From NCBI GenBank assembly GCA_013298775.1, contig JAAFIV010000031.1:1-53131 (forward strand): a DNA stretch of 53,131 nucleotides, written 5' to 3'. The position numbers and the translations under genes were made by a program. This document shows, in pieces, positions 26,387 through 34,162 of the stretch. The notes beneath the pieces are model-generated. The model was not told where the DNA came from. It made no database searches and saw only the letters and a program-made list of their open reading frames with translations. This stretch comes from Ignavibacteria bacterium (lineage in GTDB: Bacteria; Bacteroidota; Ignavibacteria; Kapaibacteriales; UBA4661). Position 1 is the stretch's first letter. Each line of letters begins with the position of its first letter.

Positions 26387-26754
26387 TGGTGGAGATGAGG
26401 GGAATCGAACCCCTGTCCAAAGTGCGCCCATCGCTGATACTACGTGTGTAGTCGCTTTACGACATTCGCTTTCGTCTTCGCCAAACGACAGGCAGACAAT
26501 TGCTAGAGGCAGTGAATCGGATGAAACAACCTGCGCCGCATCGTTTCATCGTTCTGTTAGAGTTTACACCCGCGAACCGCCATGAACAGACACACGCCGG
26601 GCGGATGAAGAATGGCTACTCTAAATTAGGCAGCCATTGCATAGTTGTAAGTGTTGCCACTTGTAGATTGCCAGTTGAATTTACGTGCGCCACCGGCGAA
26701 GCACGACACGCATCGCACGACATGCTCTCACCCTGTCGAAACCATTACATCCCC
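26387..26754 (-). ncRNA. ssrA: Transfer-messenger RNA (tmRNA, SsrA)
   Basis: The RNA rescues stalled ribosomes together with SmpB. On the minus strand the 5' end GGGGATG (26754-26748) pairs with the 3' arm CATCTCC; an A and an encoded CCA (26389-26387) follow. The canonical start GGTTTCGACAGGG and the T-arm GGGGTTCGATTCCCC are both present. Length is 368 nt, normal for a one-piece tmRNA. The tag frame is at 26658-26629. Downstream there are GC-rich segments expected to form pseudoknots, for example GGTTCGCGGGTGTAAACTC. Confidence 0.97.
26626..26658 (-). other. tmRNA tag reading frame (GNTYNYAMAA)
   Basis: The resume codon is GGC, preceded by CAAGT, which matches the usual UAGUC-like determinant position. 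The ten sense codons read Gly-Asn-Thr-Tyr-Asn-Tyr-Ala-Met-Ala-Ala, followed by TAA (26628-26626). The AMAA end in place of ALAA resembles the tag recalled for Chlorobium. Confidence 0.9.
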
Positions 26755-27042
26755 ATTTGGGAAATGCCCGTCTCTGGTATGGCATATCGTTGAAGACTTC
26801 AAATCTACGCAATTTTCCTGCAAAAAACTGTGTATTTTTCAGATTTTCGTGATAATTTCCTCTAGCTGTTATACCATGAATTCAAGCAACAGAATGAAAC
26901 CTCTTGTTCAAAAATTCTTACACTCGGCATATCTCACAAAAAGCAGTATATTTGCTGTGAAAGACCGTTCATTGCTCATTCGTTGTGTACATTCCTCCGA
27001 CAATGAAACGGGCGTTGCACTATCACCTCTTTCCCTTCGACC
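26755..27042. other. Divergent promoter region of ssrA and the cyclophilin gene
   Basis: 288 bp without a convincing gene, containing the ssrA promoter (minus) and the cyclophilin leader (plus). No repeat family member was seen here. Confidence 0.5.
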
Positions 27043-27813
27043 ATGAAGCATTTTTCAATATTTGTTCCCTCAAAAACCCTTATGAAATCACGCTTGTACG
27101 CCTATTTGCCGTTGTGTTGCGGACTCCTTCTCGTGCTTGTAGAATGTGTTCTGTTTCCGCATCGGGGCATTGCACAAAGCACTCCAATAAGCGTTTCAAC
27201 AAATGCGACAAAAAATGCTTCCCGTGCTACAAGCAGCACACTTTCTCGCTTCGAGATAGACCCCATTGCCCCGCAACGAGGCGATACTTCACAAGCAGTT
27301 CGTCTGCTTCTGCGCACAACAGTCGGCATGATTGAACTAGACTTGTATCGCCGCGCCGCGCCCGCTACGGTCGAAAACTTTCTTCGCTACGTTGATGGCG
27401 GCTACTGGACGGGTGGAATTTTTCATCGTACCGTAAAAATGAACAATCAACCAGATAAAGAAGATAACGTAAAAATCGAAGTAATTCAAGGTGCCGTCGG
27501 CGATATTTACCGCCAATACGCATTACCACCCATTGAGCTTGAAACAACCGAGCAAACAGGTTTGAAGCACCTCGACGGCACAATTTCTATGGCACGCGAT
27601 GAACCAAACACCGCACAGTATGAATTTTTTATCTGCCTCGGTGCGCAGCCGTCGCTGGATTTTGGCGGTAAGCGGAACCCCGATGGACAAGGTTTTGCGG
27701 CATTTGGGCGCGTTGTCAAGGGACTGGATATTGTCAGAAAAATTCAGCAATCAAAGTCCGCCGGACAAGCACTTACGCCACCTATCCTCATTATGAGCAT
27801 CCGCCGCAAGTAA
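27043..27813 (+). CDS. Exported cyclophilin-type peptidyl-prolyl isomerase
   Basis: A 256-residue PPIase accelerating cis-trans proline isomerisation, here probably in the periplasm. The N-terminus has a hydrophobic core LPLCCGLLLVLVECVLF ending HRGIAQS, read as a signal peptide. The cyclophilin domain starts at about residue 88 (LLLRTTVGMIELDLYRRAAPATVENFLRYVDGGYWTGGIFHRTV) and has the QPDKEDNVKIEVIQGAVG block, a GTISMARDEPNTAQYEFFICLG segment and GFAAFGRVVKGLDIVRKI. The short bacterial PpiA/B-like form keeps the active-site FHR. Two starts are possible, 27043 or the Met at 27082, which gives a more compact signal peptide. An AlbA-type gene follows on the same strand. Confidence 0.93.
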   Translation: MKHFSIFVPSKTLMKSRLYAYLPLCCGLLLVLVECVLFPHRGIAQSTPISVSTNATKNASRATSSTLSRFEIDPIAPQRGDTSQAVRLLLRTTVGMIELDLYRRAAPATVENFLRYVDGGYWTGGIFHRTVKMNNQPDKEDNVKIEVIQGAVGDIYRQYALPPIELETTEQTGLKHLDGTISMARDEPNTAQYEFFICLGAQPSLDFGGKRNPDGQGFAAFGRVVKGLDIVRKIQQSKSAGQALTPPILIMSIRRK

Positions 27814-27892
27814 TAGGCAAGGAATGAGGCAAGTCACACCTATCAGCAACAATTTGACCGAACAAATTACGAACGACAAACACGCACCCACT

Positions 27893-28552
27893 ATGCGCCG
27901 ACAACAGCTCCGCGAGATTATCAACGGCGGTGAAACACAGACCGTTGAATTTAAGCGCAAATTCACCTCCGAAGTGAAAATTGCGAAGGAAATTGTTGCC
28001 TTTGCCAATACCGAAGGTGGCTACTTGCTTATCGGTGTGGACGACGATAAAACGGTGGTCGGCGTGAAAAGTGAAAAGGAAGAAATAGGATTTATCGAAT
28101 CAGTGTGTGGCTATTACATTGACCCGCCGATAGAACCTGAAATTGAGGTTGTAAACATTGAGTATCAAGATGTGGTCGTGGTAAAAATCCACGAAAGCGA
28201 GGCAAAGCCGCATCGTATCACGGTTGATGCCGATGGAAAGTATTTGGAGAAAATTCATGAACGCCCTGTGTATGTCCGCGAAGGCAATGTAACGCTTCAT
28301 GCCAGTAAAGAGGTCGTGAAAGTCTTGGAAGCCAGTAACGATGAGGAAGGCGTAACATTGAGCATTGGCAAGCACGAAAAACGATTGTTTGATTATCTTG
28401 AACAAACCAATAAAATCACTGCGAAAGAATTTGCAAACATTGCCAATATCTCGGAACGACGCGCTATTCGCTTGCTCGTGCGCTTGGTAAAAATTGGTTT
28501 GATTCGCCTGTATTCTCACGAGAAGTACGATTATTACACGCTTGTTGGGTAA
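27893..28552 (+). CDS. AlbA_2 (Schlafen-like) domain protein with C-terminal winged helix
   Basis: A 219-residue protein. The N-terminal AlbA_2/divergent AAA-4 region reads LREIINGGETQTVEFKRKFTSEVKIAKEIVAFANTEGG followed by YLLIGVDDD, and then VYVREGNVTLHAS. This is the usual core: Glu-Phe-Lys motif, AFANTEGG, LIGVDD and the RxGN motif. The C-terminal 55 residues look like a winged helix (EKRLFDYLEQTNKITAKEFANIANISERRAIRLLVRLVKIGLIRL). Such proteins are often annotated as putative ATP-binding transcriptional regulators; RNA or DNA targets are not predictable here. The start at 27893 matches the family's N-terminus; an in-frame ATG at 27824, 10 bp after the cyclophilin stop, would add 23 residues. 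Confidence 0.88.
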   Translation: MRRQQLREIINGGETQTVEFKRKFTSEVKIAKEIVAFANTEGGYLLIGVDDDKTVVGVKSEKEEIGFIESVCGYYIDPPIEPEIEVVNIEYQDVVVVKIHESEAKPHRITVDADGKYLEKIHERPVYVREGNVTLHASKEVVKVLEASNDEEGVTLSIGKHEKRLFDYLEQTNKITAKEFANIANISERRAIRLLVRLVKIGLIRLYSHEKYDYYTLVG

Positions 28553-28555
28553 ATA

Positions 28556-28683
28556 TTGAGGACTTTCGCAAAATGCTCGTTTTGTGGCACAGACAAAAGT
28601 GTCTGTGCTACCGAAGCCTCGTAAAACCTGCATCAAGTGGTAGCGCAGACACTCCTGTCTGCGCCATTTGCGAAAGTCCTCAT
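28556..28683. repeat. Family B repeat, copy 5 (subtype 2 with outer arms)
   Basis: Outer arms TGAGGACTTTCGCAAAATG and CATTTGCGAAAGTCCTCA pair almost perfectly and enclose two hairpins (GGCACAGACAAAAGTGTCTG and GCGCAGACACTCCTGTCTGC). It begins 3 bp after the AlbA-type gene's stop codon. The same architecture recurs at 43096-43220. Confidence 0.92.
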
Positions 28684-28767
28684 GCCTACAAGCCGCAGTA
28701 GATTTGCCCCTTGAATTCAAGACCGACAAACTCTCATTTCCTATCAATTTCAATTCTCGCAAACACC

Positions 28768-29016
28768 ATGAGTATCCGCCATAAACACGAAAAACTACCG
28801 AAACACGCGCGTCCGAATGAGGGCGGCGTGTACACACTTTCCCACAATGGAACACCAATGTACAGCGCACACATCACCAAATACGACGGTGGCTGCTGGG
28901 CAACGGTGCGCGTAACCGAGCCGTTTAACGATGCCTACACCGTAAACGACAGTTTCGATATTCGCGTAGCAATGTATGAGTACGAAGCGGCTGCGGAAGA
29001 TATTCCAAGCACCTAA
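28768..29016 (+). CDS. Hypothetical protein, 82 residues
   Basis: Not recognised. A soluble, His/Tyr-rich small protein starting MSIRHKHEKLPKHARPNEGGVYTL and with an apparent beta-rich middle (PMYSAHITKYDGGCWATVRVTEPF) and an acidic tail (YEYEAAAEDIPST). The start at 28768 is chosen because the part encoded from 28711 is Ser/Asn-rich and lacks similarity to a leader. Its stop codon overlaps that of the convergent outer-membrane gene at 29013-29016. Confidence 0.62.
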   Translation: MSIRHKHEKLPKHARPNEGGVYTLSHNGTPMYSAHITKYDGGCWATVRVTEPFNDAYTVNDSFDIRVAMYEYEAAAEDIPST

Positions 29017-29891
29017 AAAAAGTACCATTCAAACGCCAGCATCGCTATCCAATGCCGCGCAGTGTAGTATTCATCAAGGATTTGAGTACGAATGGAAAAA
29101 TCCAATTTTGCTTGCGAGTTAAAAATAAGCTGCACGGCAGGCGCAATATCTATTCGGTGAAAATAGTGCGTTTGGTTGTACGCAGGATGCTGTGCATCAA
29201 CGTGGTGATACCTCGCAGCAGATGGCGTGTACAGGTAGCCCAGCACCTCGCAGTACAGATTCAGATTTGTTTCCCCATAATCCGTGTAGCGTTCTGGCAA
29301 GAGTAAATGTCCGAGCGACAACGAATAATTGAATACGCCAGCATCTAAGCCTTGTGTAGAAGCAATATTCACAGGGAGAAAATAACTAGTGCTGGCAGAA
29401 AGTGCCGTTTTATTCAGCAGTACCGTTCCGATAGCACCTGCACTTGCGCCGTTTTTGATTCCTCCCAGATATGAGGCAAACGTTACGCCACTGGGTGCGA
29501 AATCATATTCCGCAAAAGCGGCGAAACGTATGTGCTGATGCGGCTTGTCGTCGGAATAAAGACGATATTTCGCCGACACACTCATACTACGAAAACGTGG
29601 CTCATAGACTTCAAAGGGCGTAGGAAAGCCATTGGAAAGAAGTACACCTGCTTGAATGCTGCTTGCAAACATCAGTTTATCACTCACCGCATAAAAGCCC
29701 TTCGCGCTGAAGACCGCATCGCCGCTTGTTGGCATGAGCATCGTAGCAAAACGCAGACGGAGAACATCCTTTGGAGAATTGCTCGCCGCTTCGGTGTTTG
29801 GGTACAACTCTTGCCCCAAAAGCCGCATTGTTCCTGTGTTCATCACAACAACAATGATAAGAATTGAAAAGATGAAATGGAGAGAGTGCAT
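29013..29891 (-). CDS. Putative outer-membrane beta-barrel protein
   Basis: A 292-residue exported protein of unknown function. A hydrophobic N-terminal signal (FIFSILIIVVVMNTGTM, then RLLGQELYP) is followed by alternating amphipathic strands (KGFYAVSDKLMFASSIQAGVLL, SMSVSAKYRLYSDD, IRFAAFAEYDFAP, NLNLYCEVLGYLYTP, LDFSIRTQILDEYY). It ends with an aromatic residue, WYFF, which is the classical C-terminal signal for barrel insertion. I see no conserved catalytic motif. It may be a lineage-specific barrel. Confidence 0.78.
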   Translation of the reverse strand: MHSLHFIFSILIIVVVMNTGTMRLLGQELYPNTEAASNSPKDVLRLRFATMLMPTSGDAVFSAKGFYAVSDKLMFASSIQAGVLLSNGFPTPFEVYEPRFRSMSVSAKYRLYSDDKPHQHIRFAAFAEYDFAPSGVTFASYLGGIKNGASAGAIGTVLLNKTALSASTSYFLPVNIASTQGLDAGVFNYSLSLGHLLLPERYTDYGETNLNLYCEVLGYLYTPSAARYHHVDAQHPAYNQTHYFHRIDIAPAVQLIFNSQAKLDFSIRTQILDEYYTARHWIAMLAFEWYFF

Positions 29892-29921
29892 ATTTTTTTT
29901 TAGAATTTTTAGAAGCCTGTT

Positions 29922-30827
29922 TTATTTCTCCGAACCAAAAAGCTCATACAAAATCACTCCTGCGGCAATCGCAACATTTAATGATTCCGTCCCTTGCAAG
30001 CCGCCTCCAATCTTGAACATACCATGTAAACACCGCTCTACTTCGGGCGAAATCCCTCGCGATTCACTTCCTAATACAATACCAATCTGCTCTTTGGTTT
30101 GACCTGATTTCCCATGAAGTTTTTTTGATAATTCTTTCAATGACAGTGAAGCCTGTAACGATGCGCCCCACAGCTCGTATTCGGCAAAATCATCTTGCAA
30201 ATGCTCTACAAGCGAAGGAACGCTCTGCACCGCGCAGCGCAAGAACGAACCCATTGTGGCGCGTAGTGTTTTCGGGTGGAAACGGTCTGCGCAGCCCTCG
30301 CCCAGAAGAATCGTACGCACACCAAACCAGTCTGCCGTGCGGATAATTGTGCCAACATTTCCTGGGTCGGAAACACCGTCCAAAACAAGTATTGGCGAGC
30401 GTTCTGGCGTTTTGCGAACAGATGTGTACGCAGGAAAATCTATGACAGTAAGAATACGCTGTGGCTGTGCGGCATCGCAGAGAAGGTCGAATTTTTGTGG
30501 CGAGGTTGTGTAGAGCGTAGCCGAAGGTGCTGCATCGCTCAAATGCCGTGCCAATTCTTGTGTTTGGGTCGAAACTCCTTCACTTGGAATGACAATACTT
30601 TGTACCTGAATGTTTTGCTCCAAAACACTGGAAGCGGCATGATTACTTGTGTTTGTTGTCTGAAGATGACGTAAAAGTTCGTTACAAAGATGCTCGCCCT
30701 CCAAGACGCAGGAGCGCACCGCCTCTCGCTCCGAGCGTTTTTGCAAACTGCGGATGTGTTTTTGCTCACTCTGCGACAATGGCGAAAACGCAGAAGGCTC
30801 ATCAATACTGGGTTTGCGCGGGTGCAT
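29922..30827 (-). CDS. TrmH-family (SpoU) RNA methyltransferase
   Basis: A 301-residue SPOUT-class enzyme methylating a ribose 2'-OH on rRNA or tRNA. An N-terminal substrate-binding region (SQSEQKHIRSLQKRSEREAVRSCVLEGEHLCNELL) precedes the catalytic knot, which shows motif 1 DPGNVGTIIRTADWFG, motif 2 IGIVLGSESRGIS and motif 3 LNVAIAAGVILYELF. The closest type is the 23S rRNA G2251/TrmH group-3-like enzymes, but the target cannot be assigned. The start at 30827 is the first Met. Confidence 0.9.
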   Translation of the reverse strand: MHPRKPSIDEPSAFSPLSQSEQKHIRSLQKRSEREAVRSCVLEGEHLCNELLRHLQTTNTSNHAASSVLEQNIQVQSIVIPSEGVSTQTQELARHLSDAAPSATLYTTSPQKFDLLCDAAQPQRILTVIDFPAYTSVRKTPERSPILVLDGVSDPGNVGTIIRTADWFGVRTILLGEGCADRFHPKTLRATMGSFLRCAVQSVPSLVEHLQDDFAEYELWGASLQASLSLKELSKKLHGKSGQTKEQIGIVLGSESRGISPEVERCLHGMFKIGGGLQGTESLNVAIAAGVILYELFGSEK

Positions 30828-30860
30828 TGGTAAGGGTTTTGGTGAAAAAAATATTGAGCA

Positions 30861-31038
30861 ACTGGTCAGATACTATCTCGTCGGGCGGTTTCTTGACCGT
30901 CTGGCGAGTTCTTCTTTCGGCAAACGTTGCGCCTACACTCGCCGGACGGCTACTGTACTTGTGATACTGTACTTGTGATATTGTACTTGTGATACTGTAC
31001 TTGTGATAACAGCCGCTTGGGCGAGAAGACCTGACCAG
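30861..31038. mobile_element. MITE-like family C element, copy 1
   Basis: A non-coding element with short end repeats CTGGTCAG and CTGACCAG and a shared right half: CTCGCCGGACGGCTACTGTA and, before the end, CAGCCGCTTGGGCGAGAAGA. The left arm is diverged (CTCGTCGGGCGG). Internally it carries four 14-bp units (TACTGTACTTGTGA) at 30951-31006, where copy 2 has just one. It lies between the TrmH gene start and the gluQ stop codon. Confidence 0.82.
30951..31006. repeat. 14-bp tandem repeat within element C1
   Basis: Four tandem units TACTGTACTTGTGA, one with T for C at position 3. The unit has the form of an amplified segment of the family C element, because copy 2 keeps a single related word. Confidence 0.92.
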
Positions 31039-31084
31039 GTAGAGTATTGAATTACGTATGCGAAACATGAACCGATAAACCGCT

Positions 31085-31993
31085 TCAAACCTTACTTCCA
31101 AAGGCATCCAGCAATTCCGCAATCGTGCGAATGGGCGCAGATATTCCACAAAACGTCGCCACAGACTGATAGATTTCATACGGTGTTTGAGCATTCTCGC
31201 GCATGGCTTTGAGCGAATCGGCACCTTTTGATTTGGAGAGCTTTTGCGATGCGCCGTCCAACAAAAGCGGATGATGCACAAACCTTGCGCTAAGAAAATG
31301 CTGATAATCTAAATGCCGCGCCAATGCTTGTTGTACGACGCTCGACGGCAATAAATCTTGCCCGCGCACGATAAAATTTATTTCGTCCAATTCATCATCC
31401 ACGAGCGAGGCAATGTGATATGCAGGAATGCCGTCTTTGCGCCGTACCACAGCGTCGCCAATCACATCGGCAGAATGCAAGCGCATTTCACCCTGCATCA
31501 TATCCACCAAGCGTGATTCCGTGCTGCTTTCGGAGCGGAATCTCCATGCACAATTTGGCTCGTCAAACGGTAATTCCTTTGTTCTGCAAATGCCCGTGTA
31601 AATACCAGCATACACGCCCTGTTCGGTAAATGCGCCCACCGTGCGCCGCGAGCATTCGCAAACAAAGAGCAGATTTTGCTCTTGAAGCCTTGTTAATACT
31701 TGCGTGTAGGCTTTTATTCGCCGCTTTTGCGACCAGCTCTGCTCGAAATCTTGCGCCGAGCGCGGACCAGAATCATAGTCCACGCCAAGCCATTCGAGCG
31801 TTTCAAAAATATCGTGGATATATTCGAGGCGAATTCGCTCGGCATCAAGGTCATCAATGCGCAAATGGAGCGAGCCGCCAGCACTGGAGCGCGTAAGAAG
31901 CCACGTCAGCACAAACGAAAACGCATTGCCACGATGCAAAAAACCGCTCGGCGTGGGCGCAAGGCGCGAGCGCAAGGACCGAGAAGTAAGCAT
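31085..31993 (-). CDS. gluQ: Glutamyl-Q tRNA(Asp) synthetase
   Basis: A truncated GluRS paralogue that attaches Glu to queuosine-34 of tRNA(Asp). It has 302 residues, versus 481 for the full GltX in this window, and lacks the anticodon-binding domain. The class I signatures are HRGN in APTPSGFLHRGN (HIGH-like, 20-23) and QKLSKSKGA (KMSKS). A zinc-type set is visible: CECSRR, and then YTGICR with the Tyr and Cys expected in GluQ-RS. The start at 31993 begins MLTSRSLRSRLAPTPSG; an ATG 18 bp upstream is the alternative. Confidence 0.92.
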   Translation of the reverse strand: MLTSRSLRSRLAPTPSGFLHRGNAFSFVLTWLLTRSSAGGSLHLRIDDLDAERIRLEYIHDIFETLEWLGVDYDSGPRSAQDFEQSWSQKRRIKAYTQVLTRLQEQNLLFVCECSRRTVGAFTEQGVYAGIYTGICRTKELPFDEPNCAWRFRSESSTESRLVDMMQGEMRLHSADVIGDAVVRRKDGIPAYHIASLVDDELDEINFIVRGQDLLPSSVVQQALARHLDYQHFLSARFVHHPLLLDGASQKLSKSKGADSLKAMRENAQTPYEIYQSVATFCGISAPIRTIAELLDAFGSKV

Positions 31994-32094
31994 TGAAGCG
32001 GGCGATAGCATTGTTTTGAATTTGTAATCGTATGAATTTTATGGAAAAATTCTGAAGGGTATTGAGATGCCGTTGCTGTCTATATTGTTAAACA

Positions 32095-32238
32095 GTAACT
32101 CGTCGGGTCTTCCCGCCCAAGCGGCTGAGGAGTGCTTGAACGCTGCCGTCCGGCGGGTGAATTGCTTGCACAGCACTCGCCAGACGGCTACTGCACTTGT
32201 GATAACAGCCGCTTGGGCGAGAAGACCCGACTAGTTAC
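32095..32238. mobile_element. MITE-like family C element, copy 2 (intact)
   Basis: A 144-bp non-coding element with about 33-bp terminal inverted repeats. The left arm is GTAACTCGTCGGGTCTTCCC plus GCCCAAGCGGCTG, and the right arm is CAGCCGCTTGGGCGAGAAGA plus CCCGACTAGTTAC; two mismatches. It is flanked by the direct 8-bp duplication GTTAAACA (32087-32094 and 32239-32246). Its centre is unrelated to any gene. Confidence 0.9.
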
Positions 32239-32280
32239 GTTAAACAAAGCAATTTGGTGACTTCGTTTACGTTACACAGA

Positions 32281-32393
32281 GGAAGGGTAGAAATTGCATA
32301 CCGTGAAACCCGCACTACGTCAGCGTTTCTGCGCTCTGCGCTTCGCGTAAGCCGCAGGGCAGGAAGAGCATCTTCACCTTTTTTAGTATAGTA
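32281..32393 (+). repeat. Family D structured repeat, copy 2
   Basis: It shares GCATACCGTGAAACCCG, CTACG.CAGCGTTTCTGCGCTC and the T-tract end CCTTTTTTAGTATA with copy 1 near 26150. The hairpin arms are more diverged (GAAGGGT with CTTCACC). It lies downstream of the M16 gene's stop codon (32531, minus strand), in the opposite orientation relative to that gene. Confidence 0.78.
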
Positions 32394-32530
32394 GTTTGCT
32401 CCAAACCAGCAATTCAAAAATGGCACTCCCTCATCATGCTCTTACAAAATCATTGTTACCCGATAACCCGCATCACAACTCACGATTTCCGCCTTTATCA
32501 GAATGCTTTCGCTATACCTGCGCTCCGCCA

Positions 32531-33925
32531 TCACGCAACAATGCCACCATTCGCATCCACCACGCTAACCGCGCCAAATTGGTGTAATTTTTCGCGTAAA
32601 AATTCCACCGAGCCGGCTGCTGCAATCACAAGATTGTGTGTGGAAAATCGGCGTTGCTGCACTGCAAAAAGCTCGTCTTTGCTGATAGTGGCAAGCCGCG
32701 CAAGGTAGCCCGCGTGGTAATCCTTCGGCAAACCGTACAGCTCAAGCGTGCTGGCAAGCGAAACCACTTGCGTCGGCGTTTCGGTGCGGAGCGCGAAGCT
32801 GCCAATCATGTATTTGCGTGTCGTTTCAAGCTCTTCGTCGCTCACCGCCTCAGTGCGAAGGCGTTCAATCTCGCGGAGAATTTCGCTAACGGCATGTTCT
32901 ACGACTTCGCTCCCAACGTGCGTTCCTACTGTGAGCGAACTGGCGTATTTACGCGCATCCACGCTACTATGCACGCCGTAGGTGTAGCCTTTTTCTTCGC
33001 GTAAATTGTGATTCAAGCGAGAAATGAAACTACCACCAAAAATAGTATTGAGCATTTGCATCGGGATAAAATCTGCGTCGTGTCGTCCGGCAGTCAAAAA
33101 GCCCACGCGAAGCGAGGTTTGGGCAGCATCGGGCTTTTCAATGAGCATAATTCGTGTTGATGCTGATTGCCCCGATACTCCTTGCTCAGACTGTTGTTGT
33201 GAAGGTATTGCGGGCGCAGATTGGGCAGATATCTTTGGTGCTTTTTCGTCCGATGTCCATTCTGCAAAATGAGCATTTAAGCGGTCTCGAAGCTCATCTG
33301 TACGAAATTTTCCAGCCGCAGCAATAAATATATCTTTTGGTTGAAAGCTGCGTTTATATGCGGCGTTGCAATGCTCTTGCCCCAGACCCCGCACAATATC
33401 TTGCGTTCCGATAACAGGATGTCCATACTTTTCACCTTTGTACAAACCTTGCGTGAGCGCAATCGAAGACAGATAGCCCGCATCGTTATTGGCTTGGTCA
33501 ATTTCTACCAGCGTTTGCTGACGGACGCGCTCAATTTCCTCGCTGGGAAAACTGGGGCGCAGCGTCATGTCTGCAAGCAGCTCCAAACCTTGCTCGGTGA
33601 AGTCCGACAACACGCTGAGACTTGAGGAAAGCGAATCGAACACGCACGAAGCAGAAAGCGAACCGCCGGTAAAATCTATCTCATCGGCGAGTGTTTGTGC
33701 GTCGCGCTTCGTTGTGCCTTTATTCATCAGGCTCGTCATAAAATTCGTTTCGCCCCAGATTTCATCCTCCGCAGCACCATTGCTTGATACAATGCTCATC
33801 GTCAGAAGCGGCTGTGCCTCATCTTCTACGGTGATAAGTTTGATACCATTCTGCAAGTAGGTTTCGTGAAAATCGGGCAGGCGCAATGTGGTTGGGGGTG
33901 AGGAAATAGGCGGTTGTGCGGGCAT
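32531..33925 (-). CDS. M16-family peptidase homologue lacking the zinc motif
   Basis: A 464-residue M16 (pitrilysin/insulinase) protein with N-terminal and C-terminal lobes. It has family landmarks: NGIKLITVEDEAQPLLTMSIV at the start, FTGGSLSASCVFDSLSSSLSVL, and in the second half YTYGVHSSVDARKYASSLTVG with the loop FGGSFISRLNHNLREEKGYTYG. The catalytic inverted HxxEH motif reads NxxTS (residues 61-65 of GETNFMTSLMNKGT), so it should not bind zinc. M16 heterodimers of this kind pair an inactive RY-type subunit with an active one; no active partner is in the window. The start at 33925 was chosen over ATG 34027, whose first residues fall in family B repeat sequence. Confidence 0.9.
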   Translation of the reverse strand: MPAQPPISSPPTTLRLPDFHETYLQNGIKLITVEDEAQPLLTMSIVSSNGAAEDEIWGETNFMTSLMNKGTTKRDAQTLADEIDFTGGSLSASCVFDSLSSSLSVLSDFTEQGLELLADMTLRPSFPSEEIERVRQQTLVEIDQANNDAGYLSSIALTQGLYKGEKYGHPVIGTQDIVRGLGQEHCNAAYKRSFQPKDIFIAAAGKFRTDELRDRLNAHFAEWTSDEKAPKISAQSAPAIPSQQQSEQGVSGQSASTRIMLIEKPDAAQTSLRVGFLTAGRHDADFIPMQMLNTIFGGSFISRLNHNLREEKGYTYGVHSSVDARKYASSLTVGTHVGSEVVEHAVSEILREIERLRTEAVSDEELETTRKYMIGSFALRTETPTQVVSLASTLELYGLPKDYHAGYLARLATISKDELFAVQQRRFSTHNLVIAAAGSVEFLREKLHQFGAVSVVDANGGIVA

Positions 33926-33971
33926 GGTGCGGAGAAAAATTCGGTAAGGAAGGGATTTGAATTGAATGTTT

Positions 33972-34114
33972 GTACACGGCAAAATCTCTGAGAAGCAGGT
34001 AAAATCAGACATCAGTGGCACAGACATTCCTGTCTGTGCTTATCGCCTGAAAACCCCACTAATACTCACAGACAAGAATATCTGTACCACTACTGAAGAA
34101 ATTTTGTCGTGTGC
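33972..34114. repeat. Family B repeat, copy 6 (143 bp, subtype 1)
   Basis: Outer arms GTACACGGCAAAAT and AAATTTTGTCGTGTGC enclose the inner hairpins GGCACAGACATTCCTGTCTG and ACTCACAGACAAGAATATCT. Exactly the same length, 143 bp, as the copy at 36392. It lies 48 bp downstream of the rsmG stop codon. Confidence 0.92.
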
Positions 34115-34162
34115 TTAGGAATTGGATATATGAATCGAAGCAAAAGAGCTATACTCCAGTAT

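Larger units (their letters stand above)
31994..32530. other. 537-bp intergenic region with two repeat elements
   Basis: It contains element C2 (32095-32238) and family D copy 2 (32281-32393). The rest holds no protein-like frame that I can support. Confidence 0.6.

Noticed and set aside
27893-28552. AlbA_2/Schlafen-like protein as a defence system component
   Set aside because: It stands alone between a cyclophilin and a small unknown gene, with no nuclease, transmembrane or partner genes.
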